From assembly GCF_000633595.2 (NCBI RefSeq), contig NZ_JIBU02000008.1, positions 1 to 64,000 of the forward strand: a stretch of 64,000 nucleotides of DNA. Direction: 5' to 3'. Numbering within the stretch: the first letter of the stretch is position 1; the number at the start of each line of letters is the position of its first letter. Under the pieces are notes generated by a model. That model saw nothing but the letters and a program-made list of their open reading frames with translations, searched no databases and was not told the origin of the DNA. The position numbers were made by a program, and so were the translations under genes. The stretch comes from Clostridium drakei. Lineage in GTDB: Bacteria > Bacillota > Clostridia > Clostridiales > Clostridiaceae. Shown here piece after piece: positions 44,503-54,864 of the stretch.

Positions 44503-46035
44503 ATGAGTTTTCCAGTTGTAAAAAAAGCTTCTTATATTTTGGTAAATACACCAGATATGGTAATACACAATGGTACTACTCAAACTTTAGAAAGGGAAAC
44601 AAATCCAGATTCAGATTATTTGAAGGGATTAAAAGATCATCTAAGATCTTTTGAAGATGCAGTAGGTTATGCACCAAATCAAACATACATAGGAAATTTA
44701 ACTCCAGAGCAATTAGGTGAATTAAAAAGGCCATGGCATGGTAGCAATATTGAAGGCGCATCAAGGTTTGGAAAATTTGGCGAAATAATGCCTCAAGATG
44801 AGTTCTATGGACTTTTAAAAATTTCAGATGTATTTGATTTGGTAATTCTCGAAAAGTCTTTTACTGAAACAGTTAAGGAAAAGTTTAAAGCACATCCAAT
44901 TTTAAATACAAAGGTAGAAGAATTAAAACAGGGAGAAGATGGAGCTGTTATAGAGAAGCTGGTAGATGACAAGGTAGCAGAAGGTTTGTATGAAAATGGT
45001 AAAATTGTAGGTTGCATTAAGAGAGCACACGAATTTGATACCAATCTTTCCTCCCATGTAATGCTTGAAAATCTTGTAGTTAAGGCATCAGGAGTTTTGG
45101 CATTAGTACATCTTGTAAAAAATTCTGGAGTAGATGTAAATGAAGTAGGTTATTTGATAGAATGTTCAGAAGAAGCTATTGGTGATATGAATCAAAGAGG
45201 TGGCGGAAATGTAGCTAAAGCTTGTGGAGAAATAGCAGGAATAAGTGGTGCTACAGGAGTTGATATGAGAGGATTCTGTGCAGGGCCAAGCCATGCATTA
45301 ATAACAGCATCTGCTCTTGTAAAGTCAGGAATATATAAGAATGTAATAATATTTGCAGGAGGATGTACTGCAAAGCTTGGTATGAATGGTAAAGATCATA
45401 TAAAGAAAGGAATACCAGTTCTTGAAGATTGTATAGGTGGATTTGCAGTACTTGTATCAGAAAATGATGGCGTAAGTCCAGTACTTAGAACCGATATAAT
45501 AGGAAGACATACTATAGGTCACGGTGCAGCACCTCAAGCTGTAATAGAAGCTTTAGTTTTAAATCCTTTAACAAGTAATGGAATGAAAATTACAGATGTA
45601 GATAAATATGCTCCAGAAATGCAAACACCTGATATAACTGAACCAGCAGGTGCAGGTGATGTTCCAACACAAAATTATAAAATGATAGGAGCTTTGGCAG
45701 TTAAGAGTGGACAGTTAGATAGAAAAGAATTGCCTAATTTTGTAAAACAACATGGATATCCAGGATTTGCTCCTACTCAAGGACATATTCCATCTGGAGT
45801 TCCAATAATAGGACATGGTATAGAGCATATAATGAATGGAACCTTAAAGAATTTCATGGTTATAGGAAAAGGAAGTCTTTTCTTAGGAAGAATGACAAAT
45901 TTATTTGATGGAGTTTCAATACTTGTAGAGAAAAATACAGGCTTAGTGGAAGAGAGCAGTAGTGCTTCTAAGGAAGAAATCAAAAAAATGATAGCAGAAG
46001 AAATGAAAAAATTTGCAGAACAGCTTATGAAATAA
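44503..46035 (+). CDS. grdC: Glycine reductase protein C, beta subunit
   Basis: The 510-residue subunit of protein C accepts the carboxymethyl group from GrdA and, with GrdD, forms acetyl phosphate. Recognisable family segments are SFPVVKKASYILVNTPDMVI at the N terminus, a beta-ketoacyl-synthase III-like core (GNVAKACGEIAGISGATGVD, RGFCAGPSHALITASALV) and RHTIGHGAAPQAVIEALVLN. AAGGAGGGG supports the start. grdD follows within 17 nt. Confidence 0.94.
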   Translation: MSFPVVKKASYILVNTPDMVIHNGTTQTLERETNPDSDYLKGLKDHLRSFEDAVGYAPNQTYIGNLTPEQLGELKRPWHGSNIEGASRFGKFGEIMPQDEFYGLLKISDVFDLVILEKSFTETVKEKFKAHPILNTKVEELKQGEDGAVIEKLVDDKVAEGLYENGKIVGCIKRAHEFDTNLSSHVMLENLVVKASGVLALVHLVKNSGVDVNEVGYLIECSEEAIGDMNQRGGGNVAKACGEIAGISGATGVDMRGFCAGPSHALITASALVKSGIYKNVIIFAGGCTAKLGMNGKDHIKKGIPVLEDCIGGFAVLVSENDGVSPVLRTDIIGRHTIGHGAAPQAVIEALVLNPLTSNGMKITDVDKYAPEMQTPDITEPAGAGDVPTQNYKMIGALAVKSGQLDRKELPNFVKQHGYPGFAPTQGHIPSGVPIIGHGIEHIMNGTLKNFMVIGKGSLFLGRMTNLFDGVSILVEKNTGLVEESSSASKEEIKKMIAEEMKKFAEQLMK

Positions 46036-46051
46036 AAAGGGGGTGAGTACC

Positions 46052-47203
46052 TTGGATAGCACAAAAAAAATAATAGCTGAAGTCTTTAATGAAATAGCAG
46101 AAGGTATTGAAAGTGGAAATTTTTCAAAAAAAGTTAAAATAGGACTTACAACTTTTGGATCAGAGCATGGCGTAGAAGAAATGATAAAGGCAGCTGAAAT
46201 GGCTAAGAGTAAGTATGGAGATTTTGATGTTGTGCTTATAGGATCTAAAATTGATTGTGACTTAGAAGTAGTAGAAGCTGAAGATGCAGAAGATGGACAT
46301 AAAAAAATGGTAGAACTGCTAGAAAAAAAGCAATTGGATGGTTGTGTAACTCAACATTTTGATTTCCCAATAGGGGTTTCTACAGTTGGAAAACTAGTGA
46401 CACCAGCTTTAGGAAAAGAATTAATCCTTGCAACAACTACAGGAACTACATCTACAAATAGAGTAGAAGGTATGATAAAGAATGCTATATCTGGAATTGC
46501 AGTAGCAAAGGCAGTAGGTATAAAAGAGCCTACTGTAGGAATACTTAATATAGATGGAGCAAGAACTGTAGAAAGATCATTAATGGAACTTCAACATGGG
46601 GGATATGATATTAAATTTGCAGAATCCTTAAGAGCAGATGGTGGAGCGGTAATGAGAGGCAATGATATTTTAACAGGAACACCAGATGTTATGATATGTG
46701 ATTCTTTAACAGGAAATCTCATGGTTAAGATATTTTCATCATTTACAACTGGAGGAAATTATGAGACTTTAGGCTATGGATATGGACCAGGAATAGGTGA
46801 AAATTATGATAAACTTATAAATATAGTTTCTCGTGCTTCAGGAGCACCACTTATATGTGAAGCATTAAGATATTGTGCAACTTGTGCTAAAAACCATGTG
46901 CTTATAAAAGCATCAACTGAGTTTAAATTAGCGAATACAGCAGGTTTAAATAATATTATAGATAAATTATTAGCAAAGGATAAACCAGCAGTATCAGAAA
47001 AAGTTGAAATTCCAACTAAAAAGGTAGTTACCTTTGCTATACCAGGAATAGATATATTGGATCTTGATGATGCATGTAAGGCATTATGGAGAGAAGATAT
47101 ATATTCAGAAAGCGGTATGGGATGCACAGGCCCTGTGATATTGGTAAATGAACAGGATGGAGATAAGGCTATAGAAGTATTGAAGAAAACAGGATATAAA
47201 TAA
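46052..47203 (+). CDS. grdD: Glycine reductase protein C, alpha subunit
   Basis: The 383-residue catalytic subunit of protein C belongs to a phosphate-acetyltransferase-like family. It releases acetyl phosphate, which acetate kinase turns into ATP. A conserved cysteine lies in SGMGCTGPVILVNE near the C terminus. Motifs include KIGLTTFGSEHGVEEMIKAA and FPIGVSTVGKLVTPALGKEL. I use the TTG at 46052, 6 nt after GGGGGTGAG; an in-frame GTG three codons earlier lies inside that site. A terminator follows. No ackA is in the window. Confidence 0.93.
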   Translation: MDSTKKIIAEVFNEIAEGIESGNFSKKVKIGLTTFGSEHGVEEMIKAAEMAKSKYGDFDVVLIGSKIDCDLEVVEAEDAEDGHKKMVELLEKKQLDGCVTQHFDFPIGVSTVGKLVTPALGKELILATTTGTTSTNRVEGMIKNAISGIAVAKAVGIKEPTVGILNIDGARTVERSLMELQHGGYDIKFAESLRADGGAVMRGNDILTGTPDVMICDSLTGNLMVKIFSSFTTGGNYETLGYGYGPGIGENYDKLINIVSRASGAPLICEALRYCATCAKNHVLIKASTEFKLANTAGLNNIIDKLLAKDKPAVSEKVEIPTKKVVTFAIPGIDILDLDDACKALWREDIYSESGMGCTGPVILVNEQDGDKAIEVLKKTGYK

Positions 47204-47214
47204 TTTGCAATTTT

Positions 47215-47256
47215 AAGGCTTTATAGTAATAAAATTTCTATAAGGCCTTATTATTT
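47215..47256 (+). terminator. Terminator of the grd operon
   Basis: AAGGCTTTATAG pairs with CTATAAGGCCTT across an 11-nt loop, followed by ATTATTT. Confidence 0.75.
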
Positions 47257-47515
47257 AGCTTTAAAATTGGTATAATATACATGTTTGATTTATGAATTTT
47301 AGTATAAGCTATGCTAAATAGTCATAAGATATTAATATGTGCTATTATATTTATAAATAATTGTTTAAATTGCAAGTTGTGGTTTTAGTTCCCTTATAAT
47401 GTAATTTATTTGATGAAAATTATATTATTAAAAAGCAGGGAAAGTTTAACCTTTTGTAGAATATTTTATCACATATATAAAACAAATATATCTTAATTTT
47501 AGGAGGAGTTTTTAA
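47257..47515 (+). other. Leader of the BMP lipoprotein gene
   Basis: About 260 bp with no ORF. TTGCAA (47370) and TATAAT (47395-47400) with a 19-bp spacer form a possible promoter; another TATAAT lies near 47271. I see no purine riboswitch signature, which might have been expected here. Confidence 0.4.
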
Positions 47516-48586
47516 ATGAATAAGAAAAAGTTAACAGCATTATGTGTAAGTGCTATAATGGCAGTTTCATTATTTGCAGGCTGTGGTTCAAGTCAGCAGC
47601 AAGGGGGATCTGGATCATCAACAGCAAAAACAGTTAAAGTAGGTCTTGCAACTGATGAAGGTGGATTAAATGATAAATCATTTAACCAAGCAGCTGATGA
47701 AGGAATAAAGAAGGCTAAAGATGAACTAAAAACTATAGACTATAAAGCTATTGAATCAAAGAAAAAGGATGAATATCAACCTAACCTTCAAGCTTTAGTA
47801 GATAATAAGTCAGATATAATATTTGGAGTTGGATATCAAATGGGAGATGCTATGACTGACATAGCTAAAAAATATCCAGACAAGAAATTTGCTATAATAG
47901 ACTCAGAAGTTAAGTTGAAAAATGTTGCTTCACTTACTTTTAAAGAAGAAGAAGGTTCTTTTTTAGTAGGCCTCATAGCTGGTAAAACAACGAAATCAAA
48001 TAAGATAGGATTTATTGGTGGAAAAGATTTTGAATTAATCAATAAATTTGCAGCTGGATATATGGCTGGAGCTAAAACTGTAAATCCAAATGTACAATTT
48101 GATATAAGATATGCAAATGACTATGCTAATCCAACTAAAGGTGAAGAGCTTGCAACTAGCATGTACAATGGTGGATGCGATGTAATTTACCATGCAGCAG
48201 GTGGTACTGGTCTTGGATTATTTAAAGCTACTAAGAGTATGACTAAGGCAGATAAGAAACTTTGGGCTATAGGAGTTGACCAAGATCAAGCTGTTAAAGT
48301 ACCAGAATATGCAGATGTTATACTTAGTAGTATGATGAAGAGAGTTGATACTGCAACTTATGATACAGTTAAGGGTATTGCTAAAGATTCAAAATTTGCT
48401 GGTGGAACAACTAAGGTATATGGTTTAAAAGAAAATGGTGTTGATATAGCTCCAAGTTCAAACAAGAACGTACCAAAAGATATATTGGATTTAGTTGCAA
48501 AATACAAGACTGCTATAATAGATGGAAAAGTAAAAGTACCAACAACTAAAGACGAAGCAGCAAAATTTGTAGCACCAACAATATAG
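47516..48586 (+). CDS. BMP family nucleoside-binding lipoprotein (PnrA/TmpC type)
   Basis: The 356-residue protein has a lipoprotein signal peptide with lipobox SLFAGC (cleavage before Cys 23), then a Gly/Ser linker. The periplasmic-binding core has BMP motifs VGLATDEGGLNDKSFNQAAD, IFGVGYQMGDAMTDIAKKYP and GFIGGKDFELINKFAAGYMA. BMP proteins usually bind purine nucleosides and feed ABC transporters (BmpA/NupABC). No ABC transporter genes are adjacent. AGGAGGAG is the ribosome-binding site. Confidence 0.9.
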   Translation: MNKKKLTALCVSAIMAVSLFAGCGSSQQQGGSGSSTAKTVKVGLATDEGGLNDKSFNQAADEGIKKAKDELKTIDYKAIESKKKDEYQPNLQALVDNKSDIIFGVGYQMGDAMTDIAKKYPDKKFAIIDSEVKLKNVASLTFKEEEGSFLVGLIAGKTTKSNKIGFIGGKDFELINKFAAGYMAGAKTVNPNVQFDIRYANDYANPTKGEELATSMYNGGCDVIYHAAGGTGLGLFKATKSMTKADKKLWAIGVDQDQAVKVPEYADVILSSMMKRVDTATYDTVKGIAKDSKFAGGTTKVYGLKENGVDIAPSSNKNVPKDILDLVAKYKTAIIDGKVKVPTTKDEAAKFVAPTI

Positions 48587-48596
48587 TAATATAATG

Positions 48597-48628
48597 AGAG
48601 CTAAGTTGCATTGCTTAGCTCTTTTTTC
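48597..48628 (+). terminator. Terminator of the BMP lipoprotein gene
   Basis: AGAGCTAAG pairs with CTTAGCTCT across an 8-nt loop, then T6. Confidence 0.9.
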
Positions 48629-48629
48629 A

Positions 48630-48852
48630 TATGCAATATTTTTAAGAGGACAGAGGACAATTGACAGAGGACAGTGAAGGAGGATTTTTCTCCGTCACAC
48701 TACGAAAAACCTTTAATTAAATTTTTAATGGTTCGTTTCGCTAAAGCGAAACATTGCTGACTTATATAAATTTAAAGATTCTTTTGCGTTAGCAAAAAAT
48801 CAACCTTCATTGTCCTCTGTCCTTTGTCAATTGTCCTCTCAAAAAAGTTGAG
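48630..48852. repeat. Repeat A, second full-length copy
   Basis: Nearly identical to 8777-9026 in its arms (GAGGACAATTGACAGAGGAC and complement) and interior (CGTTTCGCTAAAGCGAAACA; TTTTGCGTTAGCAAAAAATC). The outermost TIR bases are lost on the right (ends in AAAAAGTTGAG). It begins where the lipoprotein terminator ends. Confidence 0.8.
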
Positions 48853-48945
48853 TTTTTAATATTTGAAGTTATTTTTTATATCTCGATTTTTTCATGGTAT
48901 AATAATATTGATAAACTTAAAACATAAAAGAAATGGGGTGGAGAT

Positions 48946-50313
48946 ATGAATATGGATTTCAGCTTGAATTTAACTCAGGAACAAAAATTAATAATGACTC
49001 AAGAAATGCAATTATCGGTTAAATTGCTTCAAATGTCTAGTTTTGAGCTCCAAGAATATGTTGAAAAAGAAGTCCAGGAAAATCCAGTATTGGATGCTAA
49101 AGTTGGTACACAAAGCAATGAAGACCATAAAGAAATTGATTATAAACAGTTAATTAAGTATTTTGAATTTGACAACTACAGCCACCATAACTATGAAAAG
49201 AATGACGATGATGAAGTTTCTCCATTTAATTTTATATCAGAAAAGAAGTCTCTTAAAGAATATTTGCAGGAGCAGATAAGAGATTTAAATGAAAAGGATT
49301 ACGTAAAAGCTGTTTGTTTGTATATAGTTGAGAATATAGATGCAAGAGGGTATTTGGATGTTTCGGATAAGGAAATAATAGAAGAACTTAAAATATCAAA
49401 GAAGCTTGCAGATTATTCTATAAAAACAATACAATCATTAGAGCCTGATGGCATAGGTGCAAAAGATTTAAAGGATTGTTTAAAGATACAAATAAATAAA
49501 AAAGGATTAGAAGATGAGAATATATATAAAATAATTGATGAATATCTGGAACTTCTAGCAGAAAATAAATATAATGTTATAGCAAAATATTTAAATATAG
49601 ATGTAAAAAAAGCGCAGGAGTATGGTGATATAATAAAATCTTTAAGACCAAGGCCTTCTAGTGGTTTTTATACTGGAGAAGATGTAAAATACATAGTACC
49701 AGATGCTCAAATTAGAAAAATAGATAACGAATATTACATAATTATGAATGAAGATGCTGCACCTAAGCTTAGCATAAATGCAATGTATAAAGAAATTATT
49801 CAAAATGAAAATGATAAAAATGCAGTGGATTATGTGAAAGAAAAATTGAATAGTGCTATTTTTTTAATAAAAAGTATACAGCATAGAAAAAGTACTATAT
49901 ATAGAGTTTTGGAAAAAATATTAGAACTTCAAAGAGATTACTTTGAATATGGAGATAAATATTTAAAACCTATGACATTAAAAGAAATTTCAGAAAGCTT
50001 AGAGATGCATGAATCAACTGTTAGTAGGGCAATAAGAGATAAATATATATATACCAATAATGGTACCATAAAGATTAAAGATTTATTTACTACTGGATTA
50101 TCTAAATCTAGTACAGGCGAAGATGTATCTACAAGAATAATAAAAGATGCTATAAAAGATTTAATAGATAAAGAAAATAAGGAGAAACCTTTATCAGATC
50201 AAGCTATATGTGATATATTAACTGGTAAAGGTATGAATATTTCAAGAAGAACTGTAGCAAAATATAGAGAGGAAATTGGAATAAAGTCATCAAAAGGGAG
50301 AAAAAGATTCTAA
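48946..50313 (+). CDS. rpoN: RNA polymerase sigma-54 factor
   Basis: The 455-residue protein has region I (LTQEQKLIMTQEMQLSVKLLQMS, a Gln/Leu-rich activator-response region), a core-binding domain in the middle and a C-terminal HTH. The RpoN box is seen as SRRTVAKYREEIGIKSS. It transcribes -24/-12 promoters and needs an enhancer-binding ATPase; none is in the window. Its place just upstream of the cggR operon is common in clostridia. The ATG follows GGGGTGGAG. Confidence 0.95.
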   Translation: MNMDFSLNLTQEQKLIMTQEMQLSVKLLQMSSFELQEYVEKEVQENPVLDAKVGTQSNEDHKEIDYKQLIKYFEFDNYSHHNYEKNDDDEVSPFNFISEKKSLKEYLQEQIRDLNEKDYVKAVCLYIVENIDARGYLDVSDKEIIEELKISKKLADYSIKTIQSLEPDGIGAKDLKDCLKIQINKKGLEDENIYKIIDEYLELLAENKYNVIAKYLNIDVKKAQEYGDIIKSLRPRPSSGFYTGEDVKYIVPDAQIRKIDNEYYIIMNEDAAPKLSINAMYKEIIQNENDKNAVDYVKEKLNSAIFLIKSIQHRKSTIYRVLEKILELQRDYFEYGDKYLKPMTLKEISESLEMHESTVSRAIRDKYIYTNNGTIKIKDLFTTGLSKSSTGEDVSTRIIKDAIKDLIDKENKEKPLSDQAICDILTGKGMNISRRTVAKYREEIGIKSSKGRKRF

Positions 50314-50361
50314 ATTCTCCCTATTGTTCACGATTTATTCACACTTTTTTTAAAAATACTA

Positions 50362-50390
50362 TTTAAAAAATTATTTATTTATTTTATAAT
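50362..50390 (+). promoter_or_regulatory. Putative promoter of cggR-gap
   Basis: TATAAT at 50385-50390 is clear; a weak -35 (TTTAAA, 50362-50367) has 17-bp spacing. Confidence 0.45.
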
Positions 50391-50395
50391 ATAAG

Positions 50396-50433
50396 TGGGA
50401 CATAAATCAAAGCACTGGGACATAAGATGACCA
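50396..50433 (+). promoter_or_regulatory. CggR operator
   Basis: Two TGGGACATAA boxes (50396-50405 and 50416-50425) are exactly 20 bp apart, just downstream of the -10. The layout and the GGGAC core match the B. subtilis CggR operator, which has 20-bp-period CGGGAC repeats. The second box continues as ATAAGATGACC. Confidence 0.85.
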
Positions 50434-50446
50434 GAGGGGTGTTTAT

Positions 50447-51472
50447 ATGGAGCAATTATTAAAATTACAACAAAAGATAGTACCAGAACTTATAGAATTA
50501 CTTGAGAAAAGATATAACATACTTAGAACTATATACTATAATCAGCCTATTGGAAGAAGAGTATTAGCTAATAATTTAGGAATAGGAGAAAGAATAGTAA
50601 GGACAGAAATAAATTTCCTAAAAAATCAAAATTTTATTGAGATAAATACTCCAGGTATGAGTATAACAAAAAATGGTGAAGAAATAATTGATAAACTTAA
50701 GGATTTTATTCATGAAATAAAAGGTTTATCAGATATCGAAAATGCTATAAAAGAAAGCTTAAAATTAAAGGATGTCATAATTGTTCCAGGAGATGTATAT
50801 GAAGATAAAACTGTAATGAATGAACTTGGAAGGACAGCAGCTTCATATTTAAAAAATGCTATTAAGTCTGATAGCATAATTGGTGTTACTGGTGGTTTTA
50901 CTATTAAAGAAGTAATAGATAACATGCCTAAAATTACACATGTAAAAAATGTAATGGTAGTTCCTGCTAGAGGTGGACTTGGAAGAAATGTGGAAATTCA
51001 AGCAAATACATTAGCAGCAAAGCTCTCAGATAAGATAGAAGGAACTTATAAATTACTTCATGTTCCTGAGAATTTAAGTGATAAAGCTATGAGTGCTATG
51101 ATGGAAGAAGAAGATATAAAAAGTATACTAAGTATTATACATAATGCCAATATGCTAATATATGGAATCGGAAGAGCTGATCAAATGGCTCAAAGAAGAG
51201 GGCTTTCTAGCGAAGAAATACAAAAAATAGAAGAAGTTGGAGCTGTAGGAGAAGCTTTTGGATATTACTTTAATAAAAAAGGTGATATTGTTTATGCTAC
51301 TTCAAGTATAGGAGCTAGAATTGATGATATTTCCAATATTGAAACTCGTATAGCTGTATCTGGCGGAAAAAATAAAGCAGAAGCTATAATTTCTACAGAA
51401 ATAAACAATAATAATAGTGTACTTATTACTGACGAAGGAGCAGCAAGAGAAATACTAAGTATTATAAAATAG
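50447..51472 (+). CDS. cggR: Central glycolytic genes regulator CggR
   Basis: The 341-residue SorC/DeoR-type repressor has an N-terminal winged-helix HTH (about residues 23-60, GRRVLANNLGIGERIVRTEI) and a sugar-phosphate-binding effector domain (TGGFTIKEVIDNMPK; VPARGGLGRNVEIQANTLAA). In Bacillus, fructose-1,6-bisphosphate releases it from the gap operator. AGAGGGGTG is the ribosome-binding site. It is the first gene of the glycolytic operon. Confidence 0.93.
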   Translation: MEQLLKLQQKIVPELIELLEKRYNILRTIYYNQPIGRRVLANNLGIGERIVRTEINFLKNQNFIEINTPGMSITKNGEEIIDKLKDFIHEIKGLSDIENAIKESLKLKDVIIVPGDVYEDKTVMNELGRTAASYLKNAIKSDSIIGVTGGFTIKEVIDNMPKITHVKNVMVVPARGGLGRNVEIQANTLAAKLSDKIEGTYKLLHVPENLSDKAMSAMMEEEDIKSILSIIHNANMLIYGIGRADQMAQRRGLSSEEIQKIEEVGAVGEAFGYYFNKKGDIVYATSSIGARIDDISNIETRIAVSGGKNKAEAIISTEINNNNSVLITDEGAAREILSIIK

Positions 51473-51532
51473 TCAACAAATTTTAACTTATATTATATAT
51501 AAAAGAATTTATAAATTTAGGAGGAATTATTA

Positions 51533-52543
51533 ATGATTAAAGTAGCTATTAATGGTTTTGGAAGAATAGGAAGACTAGCATTCAGACAGATGTTCGGTGC
51601 AGAAGGATATGATGTTGTTGCAATCAACGATTTAACAGATCCTAAAATGCTAGCACACTTATTAAAATATGATTCATCTCAAGGTAGATATCAAGGAACA
51701 GTAGAAGCTAAAGAATCTTCTATTGTTGTTAATGGAAAAGAAATTAAAATATATGCAGAAGCTGATGCTTCAAAACTTCCATGGGGAAAACTTGGAGTAG
51801 ATGTAGTACTTGAATGTACTGGTTTCTACGTATCTAAAGCAAAATCTCAAGCACACATCAATGCAGGTGCTAAGAAAGTTGTTATTTCAGCCCCAGCTGG
51901 TAACGATCTTCCAACAGTTGTATACAATGTAAACCATGATATAGTAACTGCTGAAGATCACATAATTTCAGCTGCATCATGTACAACTAACTGTTTAGCT
52001 CCAATGGCTAAAGCACTTAACGATTATGCTCCAATTCAATCTGGTATAATGTCAACAATTCATGCTTATACTGGAGATCAAATGGTATTAGACGGACCAC
52101 ACAGAAAAGGTGATTTCAGACGTGCTAGAGCAGCAGCTGTAAATATAGTTCCAAACTCAACAGGAGCTGCAAAGGCTATTGGGTTAGTTATTCCAGAATT
52201 AAAAGGAAAATTGATTGGTTCTGCACAAAGAGTTCCAGTTCCAACTGGTTCAACAACAATCTTAGTTTCAGTTGTTAAAGGAAAAGACGTTACAGTTGAA
52301 GGAATCAATGCGGCTATGAAAGCTGCTTCAAATGAATCTTTCGGTTATACTGAAGAACAATTAGTATCTTCTGATATCGTTGGAATCACTTATGGTTCTT
52401 TATTTGATGCAACTCAAACAATGGTTTCTAAAATAGGAGAAGATTTATATCAAGTTCAAACAGTTGCATGGTATGATAATGAAAATTCATACACTAGCCA
52501 AATGGTTAGAACTATAAAGCATTTTGCTAATTTCTTAAAGTAA
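51533..52543 (+). CDS. gap: Glyceraldehyde-3-phosphate dehydrogenase
   Basis: The 336-residue glycolytic enzyme has an NAD-binding motif ([17 protein letters not shown]), the Asn-Asp-Leu cofactor loop typical of NAD-preferring GapA, and catalytic Cys150 in [12 protein letters not shown]. CggR lies 60 nt upstream. Codon choice is more C/G-rich at third positions than neighbouring genes, as expected for a highly expressed gene. AGGAGG is the ribosome-binding site. A terminator-like hairpin follows. Confidence 0.98.
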   Translation: MIKVAINGFGRIGRLAFRQMFGAEGYDVVAINDLTDPKMLAHLLKYDSSQGRYQGTVEAKESSIVVNGKEIKIYAEADASKLPWGKLGVDVVLECTGFYVSKAKSQAHINAGAKKVVISAPAGNDLPTVVYNVNHDIVTAEDHIISAASCTTNCLAPMAKALNDYAPIQSGIMSTIHAYTGDQMVLDGPHRKGDFRRARAAAVNIVPNSTGAAKAIGLVIPELKGKLIGSAQRVPVPTGSTTILVSVVKGKDVTVEGINAAMKAASNESFGYTEEQLVSSDIVGITYGSLFDATQTMVSKIGEDLYQVQTVAWYDNENSYTSQMVRTIKHFANFLK

Positions 52544-52560
52544 TTTAAGTATTTGAATGG

Positions 52561-52628
52561 TATCAAGTGATTCTTAAGTTCAGATGGAGTTTGCTTACAA
52601 GAATGACTTTCTCTAGATGAACTTTAGT
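52561..52628 (+). repeat. Dispersed repeat B, copy 3
   Basis: AAGTGATTCTTAAGTTCAGA followed by TGGAGTTTGCTTAC matches the copies at 1336 and 23405. Here the core is itself part of an inverted repeat: AAGTTCAGATGGAG with CTCTAGATGAACTT. Confidence 0.55.
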
Positions 52629-52643
52629 AGCTTAAATTAAGAT

Positions 52644-52695
52644 AAATAGGTCTGGTTTTGTAGTTTGGGCTATAAGGCCGGGCCTATTTTAATTA
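52644..52695 (+). terminator. Intra-operon terminator/attenuator between gap and pgk
   Basis: AAATAGGTCTGG pairs with CCGGGCCTATTT (with G-U pairs) across about 22 nt, then T4. It may partly end the transcript after gap, raising gap relative to pgk. Confidence 0.65.
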
Positions 52696-52786
52696 AATGA
52701 AGAATTGATATTTGACAGCTAAATAGATATTGTGAGAAAATTAAATGTTCAGTATATATACAAATCAAAAGAGAGAGGTGTATTAA

Positions 52787-53980
52787 ATGGCTTTTAACAA
52801 AAAGACAATTGAAGATGTAGAAGTAAAGGGAAAAAGAGTACTAGTGAGATGTGACTTCAATGTGCCACTAAAGGATGGAGCTATAACTGATGAAAATAGA
52901 TTGGTTGGAGCAATGCCAACTATAAAATATTTAGTAGAAAAAGGAGCTAAAGTTATACTTTGCTCACATCTTGGAAAAGCTAAAGGACCAGATCCAAAAT
53001 TGACATTAGCTCCAGTAGCTAAGAGATTATCAGAAGTGCTTGGAAAAGAAGTAGTTTTTGCTGCTGATGATACAGTTGTTGGTGAAAATGCTAAAAAAGC
53101 AGTAGCTGGAATGAAAGATGGAGATGTAGTTTTACTAGAAAACACAAGATTCAGAAAAGAAGAAGGAAAAAATGAAGAAGCATTTTCAAAAGATTTAGCT
53201 TCTCTTGCTGATATATATGTAAATGATGCATTTGGAACTGCACATAGGGCTCACTGTTCAACAGTTGGAGTTACCCAATTTGTTGATACTGCTGTATGTG
53301 GATATTTAATTCAAAAAGAATTGAAATTCTTGGGAGAAGCTGTAAATACTCCACAAAGACCATTTGTTGCAATACTTGGTGGAGCTAAGGTATCAGATAA
53401 AATCAATGTTATAAACAATTTACTTGAAAAAGTAAATACATTAATAATTGGTGGAGGAATGGCTTATACATTCTTAAAAGCTCAAGGATATACTATTGGA
53501 ACTTCACTTCTTGAAGCAGATAAAGTAGATTATGCTAAAGAAATGATGGAAAAAGCTGAAGTTAAGGGAGTTAAGTTATTACTTCCAATAGATAATGTAG
53601 TTGGAGAAAAATTTGCAGCAGATACAGCTCCAGTTACAACTGAAGATGCTAATATTCCTGAAGGATACATGGGATTAGATATTGGACCAAAGACTTCAAA
53701 AATTTATGCAGATGCTATTAAAGATGCTAAAACAGTAGTTTGGAATGGACCAATGGGAGTTTTCGAATTTGAAAACTTTGCAAAAGGAACTATTGCAGTT
53801 GCTAAAGCTATGGCTGATGCAGATGCTACAACTGTTATAGGTGGGGGAGATAGTGCTGCAGCTGTAAATACATTAGGTTTCGGAGACAAAATGACTCATA
53901 TTTCAACTGGTGGTGGAGCTTCACTTGAATTCTTAGAAGGAAAAGCTTTGCCAGGAATAGAAGCTCTTAATGATAAATAA
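52787..53980 (+). CDS. pgk: Phosphoglycerate kinase
   Basis: The 397-residue enzyme makes ATP from 1,3-bisphosphoglycerate and ADP. Motifs are [76 protein letters not shown] and [17 protein letters not shown]. The ribosome-binding site is GAGAGGTG. tpiA is 31 nt downstream. Confidence 0.97.
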   Translation: MAFNKKTIEDVEVKGKRVLVRCDFNVPLKDGAITDENRLVGAMPTIKYLVEKGAKVILCSHLGKAKGPDPKLTLAPVAKRLSEVLGKEVVFAADDTVVGENAKKAVAGMKDGDVVLLENTRFRKEEGKNEEAFSKDLASLADIYVNDAFGTAHRAHCSTVGVTQFVDTAVCGYLIQKELKFLGEAVNTPQRPFVAILGGAKVSDKINVINNLLEKVNTLIIGGGMAYTFLKAQGYTIGTSLLEADKVDYAKEMMEKAEVKGVKLLLPIDNVVGEKFAADTAPVTTEDANIPEGYMGLDIGPKTSKIYADAIKDAKTVVWNGPMGVFEFENFAKGTIAVAKAMADADATTVIGGGDSAAAVNTLGFGDKMTHISTGGGASLEFLEGKALPGIEALNDK

Positions 53981-54011
53981 TAAAATAAAAAAAGGATAGG
54001 GGTAATTTGTA

Positions 54012-54758
54012 ATGAGAAAAGCAATAATAGCAGGAAATTGGAAAATGAATAATACTGTAGAAGAAGGCTTGAAACTAGTTGAAGAATTAAAAGGTCTTGT
54101 AAAGAATGCTAAATGTGATGTAGTTGTATGCCCTAGTTTTGTATGCTTAGATGCTGTACTAAAAGCGGTTAAAGGAAGCAATATAAAAGTTGGCGCACAA
54201 AATATGTACTTTGAAGAAAAAGGAGCATTTACAGGAGAAGTAGCACCTTCAATGCTTGAAAAAATGGGAGTAAATTATGTAATAATCGGACACAGTGAAA
54301 GAAGACAATATTTTAATGAAACAGATGAAACTGTAAATAAAAAAGTTAAAAAAGCATTCGAACATAATTTAATTCCAATAGTTTGTTGTGGAGAAACTTT
54401 AGAGGAAAGAGAAAAGGATGTAACTAAAGAAGTTTTAGGAAGACAAATAAAATTAGATTTAGAAGGACTCACAAATGAACAAGTTGAAACATTAGTTGTT
54501 GCTTATGAGCCAATTTGGGCTATAGGAACTGGTAAAACAGCTACAGATGAGCAAGCTAATGAAACAATAGCTTACATTAGAAGTGTAATTGCTGCAATGT
54601 ATGGAAAAGAAACAGCAGAAAAAACAAGAATTCAATACGGCGGATCAGTAAAACCAGCTACAATTAAAGCACAAATGGCAAAGTCTGATATAGACGGTGC
54701 TTTAGTTGGAGGAGCAAGCTTAAAATCAGCAGATTTTGCAGCAATAGTAAACTATTAG
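54012..54758 (+). CDS. tpiA: Triosephosphate isomerase
   Basis: The 248-residue TIM barrel has the N-terminal [13 protein letters not shown], the electrophile histidine in [16 protein letters not shown], the catalytic glutamate in [20 protein letters not shown] and the phosphate loop YGGSVKPAT. It lies between pgk and a short repeat A element that precedes gpmI. Confidence 0.97.
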   Translation: MRKAIIAGNWKMNNTVEEGLKLVEELKGLVKNAKCDVVVCPSFVCLDAVLKAVKGSNIKVGAQNMYFEEKGAFTGEVAPSMLEKMGVNYVIIGHSERRQYFNETDETVNKKVKKAFEHNLIPIVCCGETLEEREKDVTKEVLGRQIKLDLEGLTNEQVETLVVAYEPIWAIGTGKTATDEQANETIAYIRSVIAAMYGKETAEKTRIQYGGSVKPATIKAQMAKSDIDGALVGGASLKSADFAAIVNY

Positions 54759-54770
54759 AATTAATAATTA

Positions 54771-54838
54771 AGAACTTAGCTTTTTAGAGGACAAGAGGAT
54801 ATTAGCTGTCAATTGTCCTCTCAAAAAAGTTCAGTTAT
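54771..54838. repeat. Repeat A, short copy between tpiA and gpmI
   Basis: The outer arms AGAACTTAGCTTTTTAGAGG and CCTCTCAAAAAAGTTCAGTT, and the internal GAGGACAAGAGG, are a trimmed version of repeat A. It lies inside the glycolytic operon and would be transcribed as a hairpin. Confidence 0.6.
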
Positions 54839-54864
54839 TAATTTAATAAGTTTTGGAGGTAAAT

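Noticed and set aside
47257-47515. Purine riboswitch upstream of the BMP lipoprotein
   Set aside because: The conserved aptamer blocks of purine riboswitches are not found.
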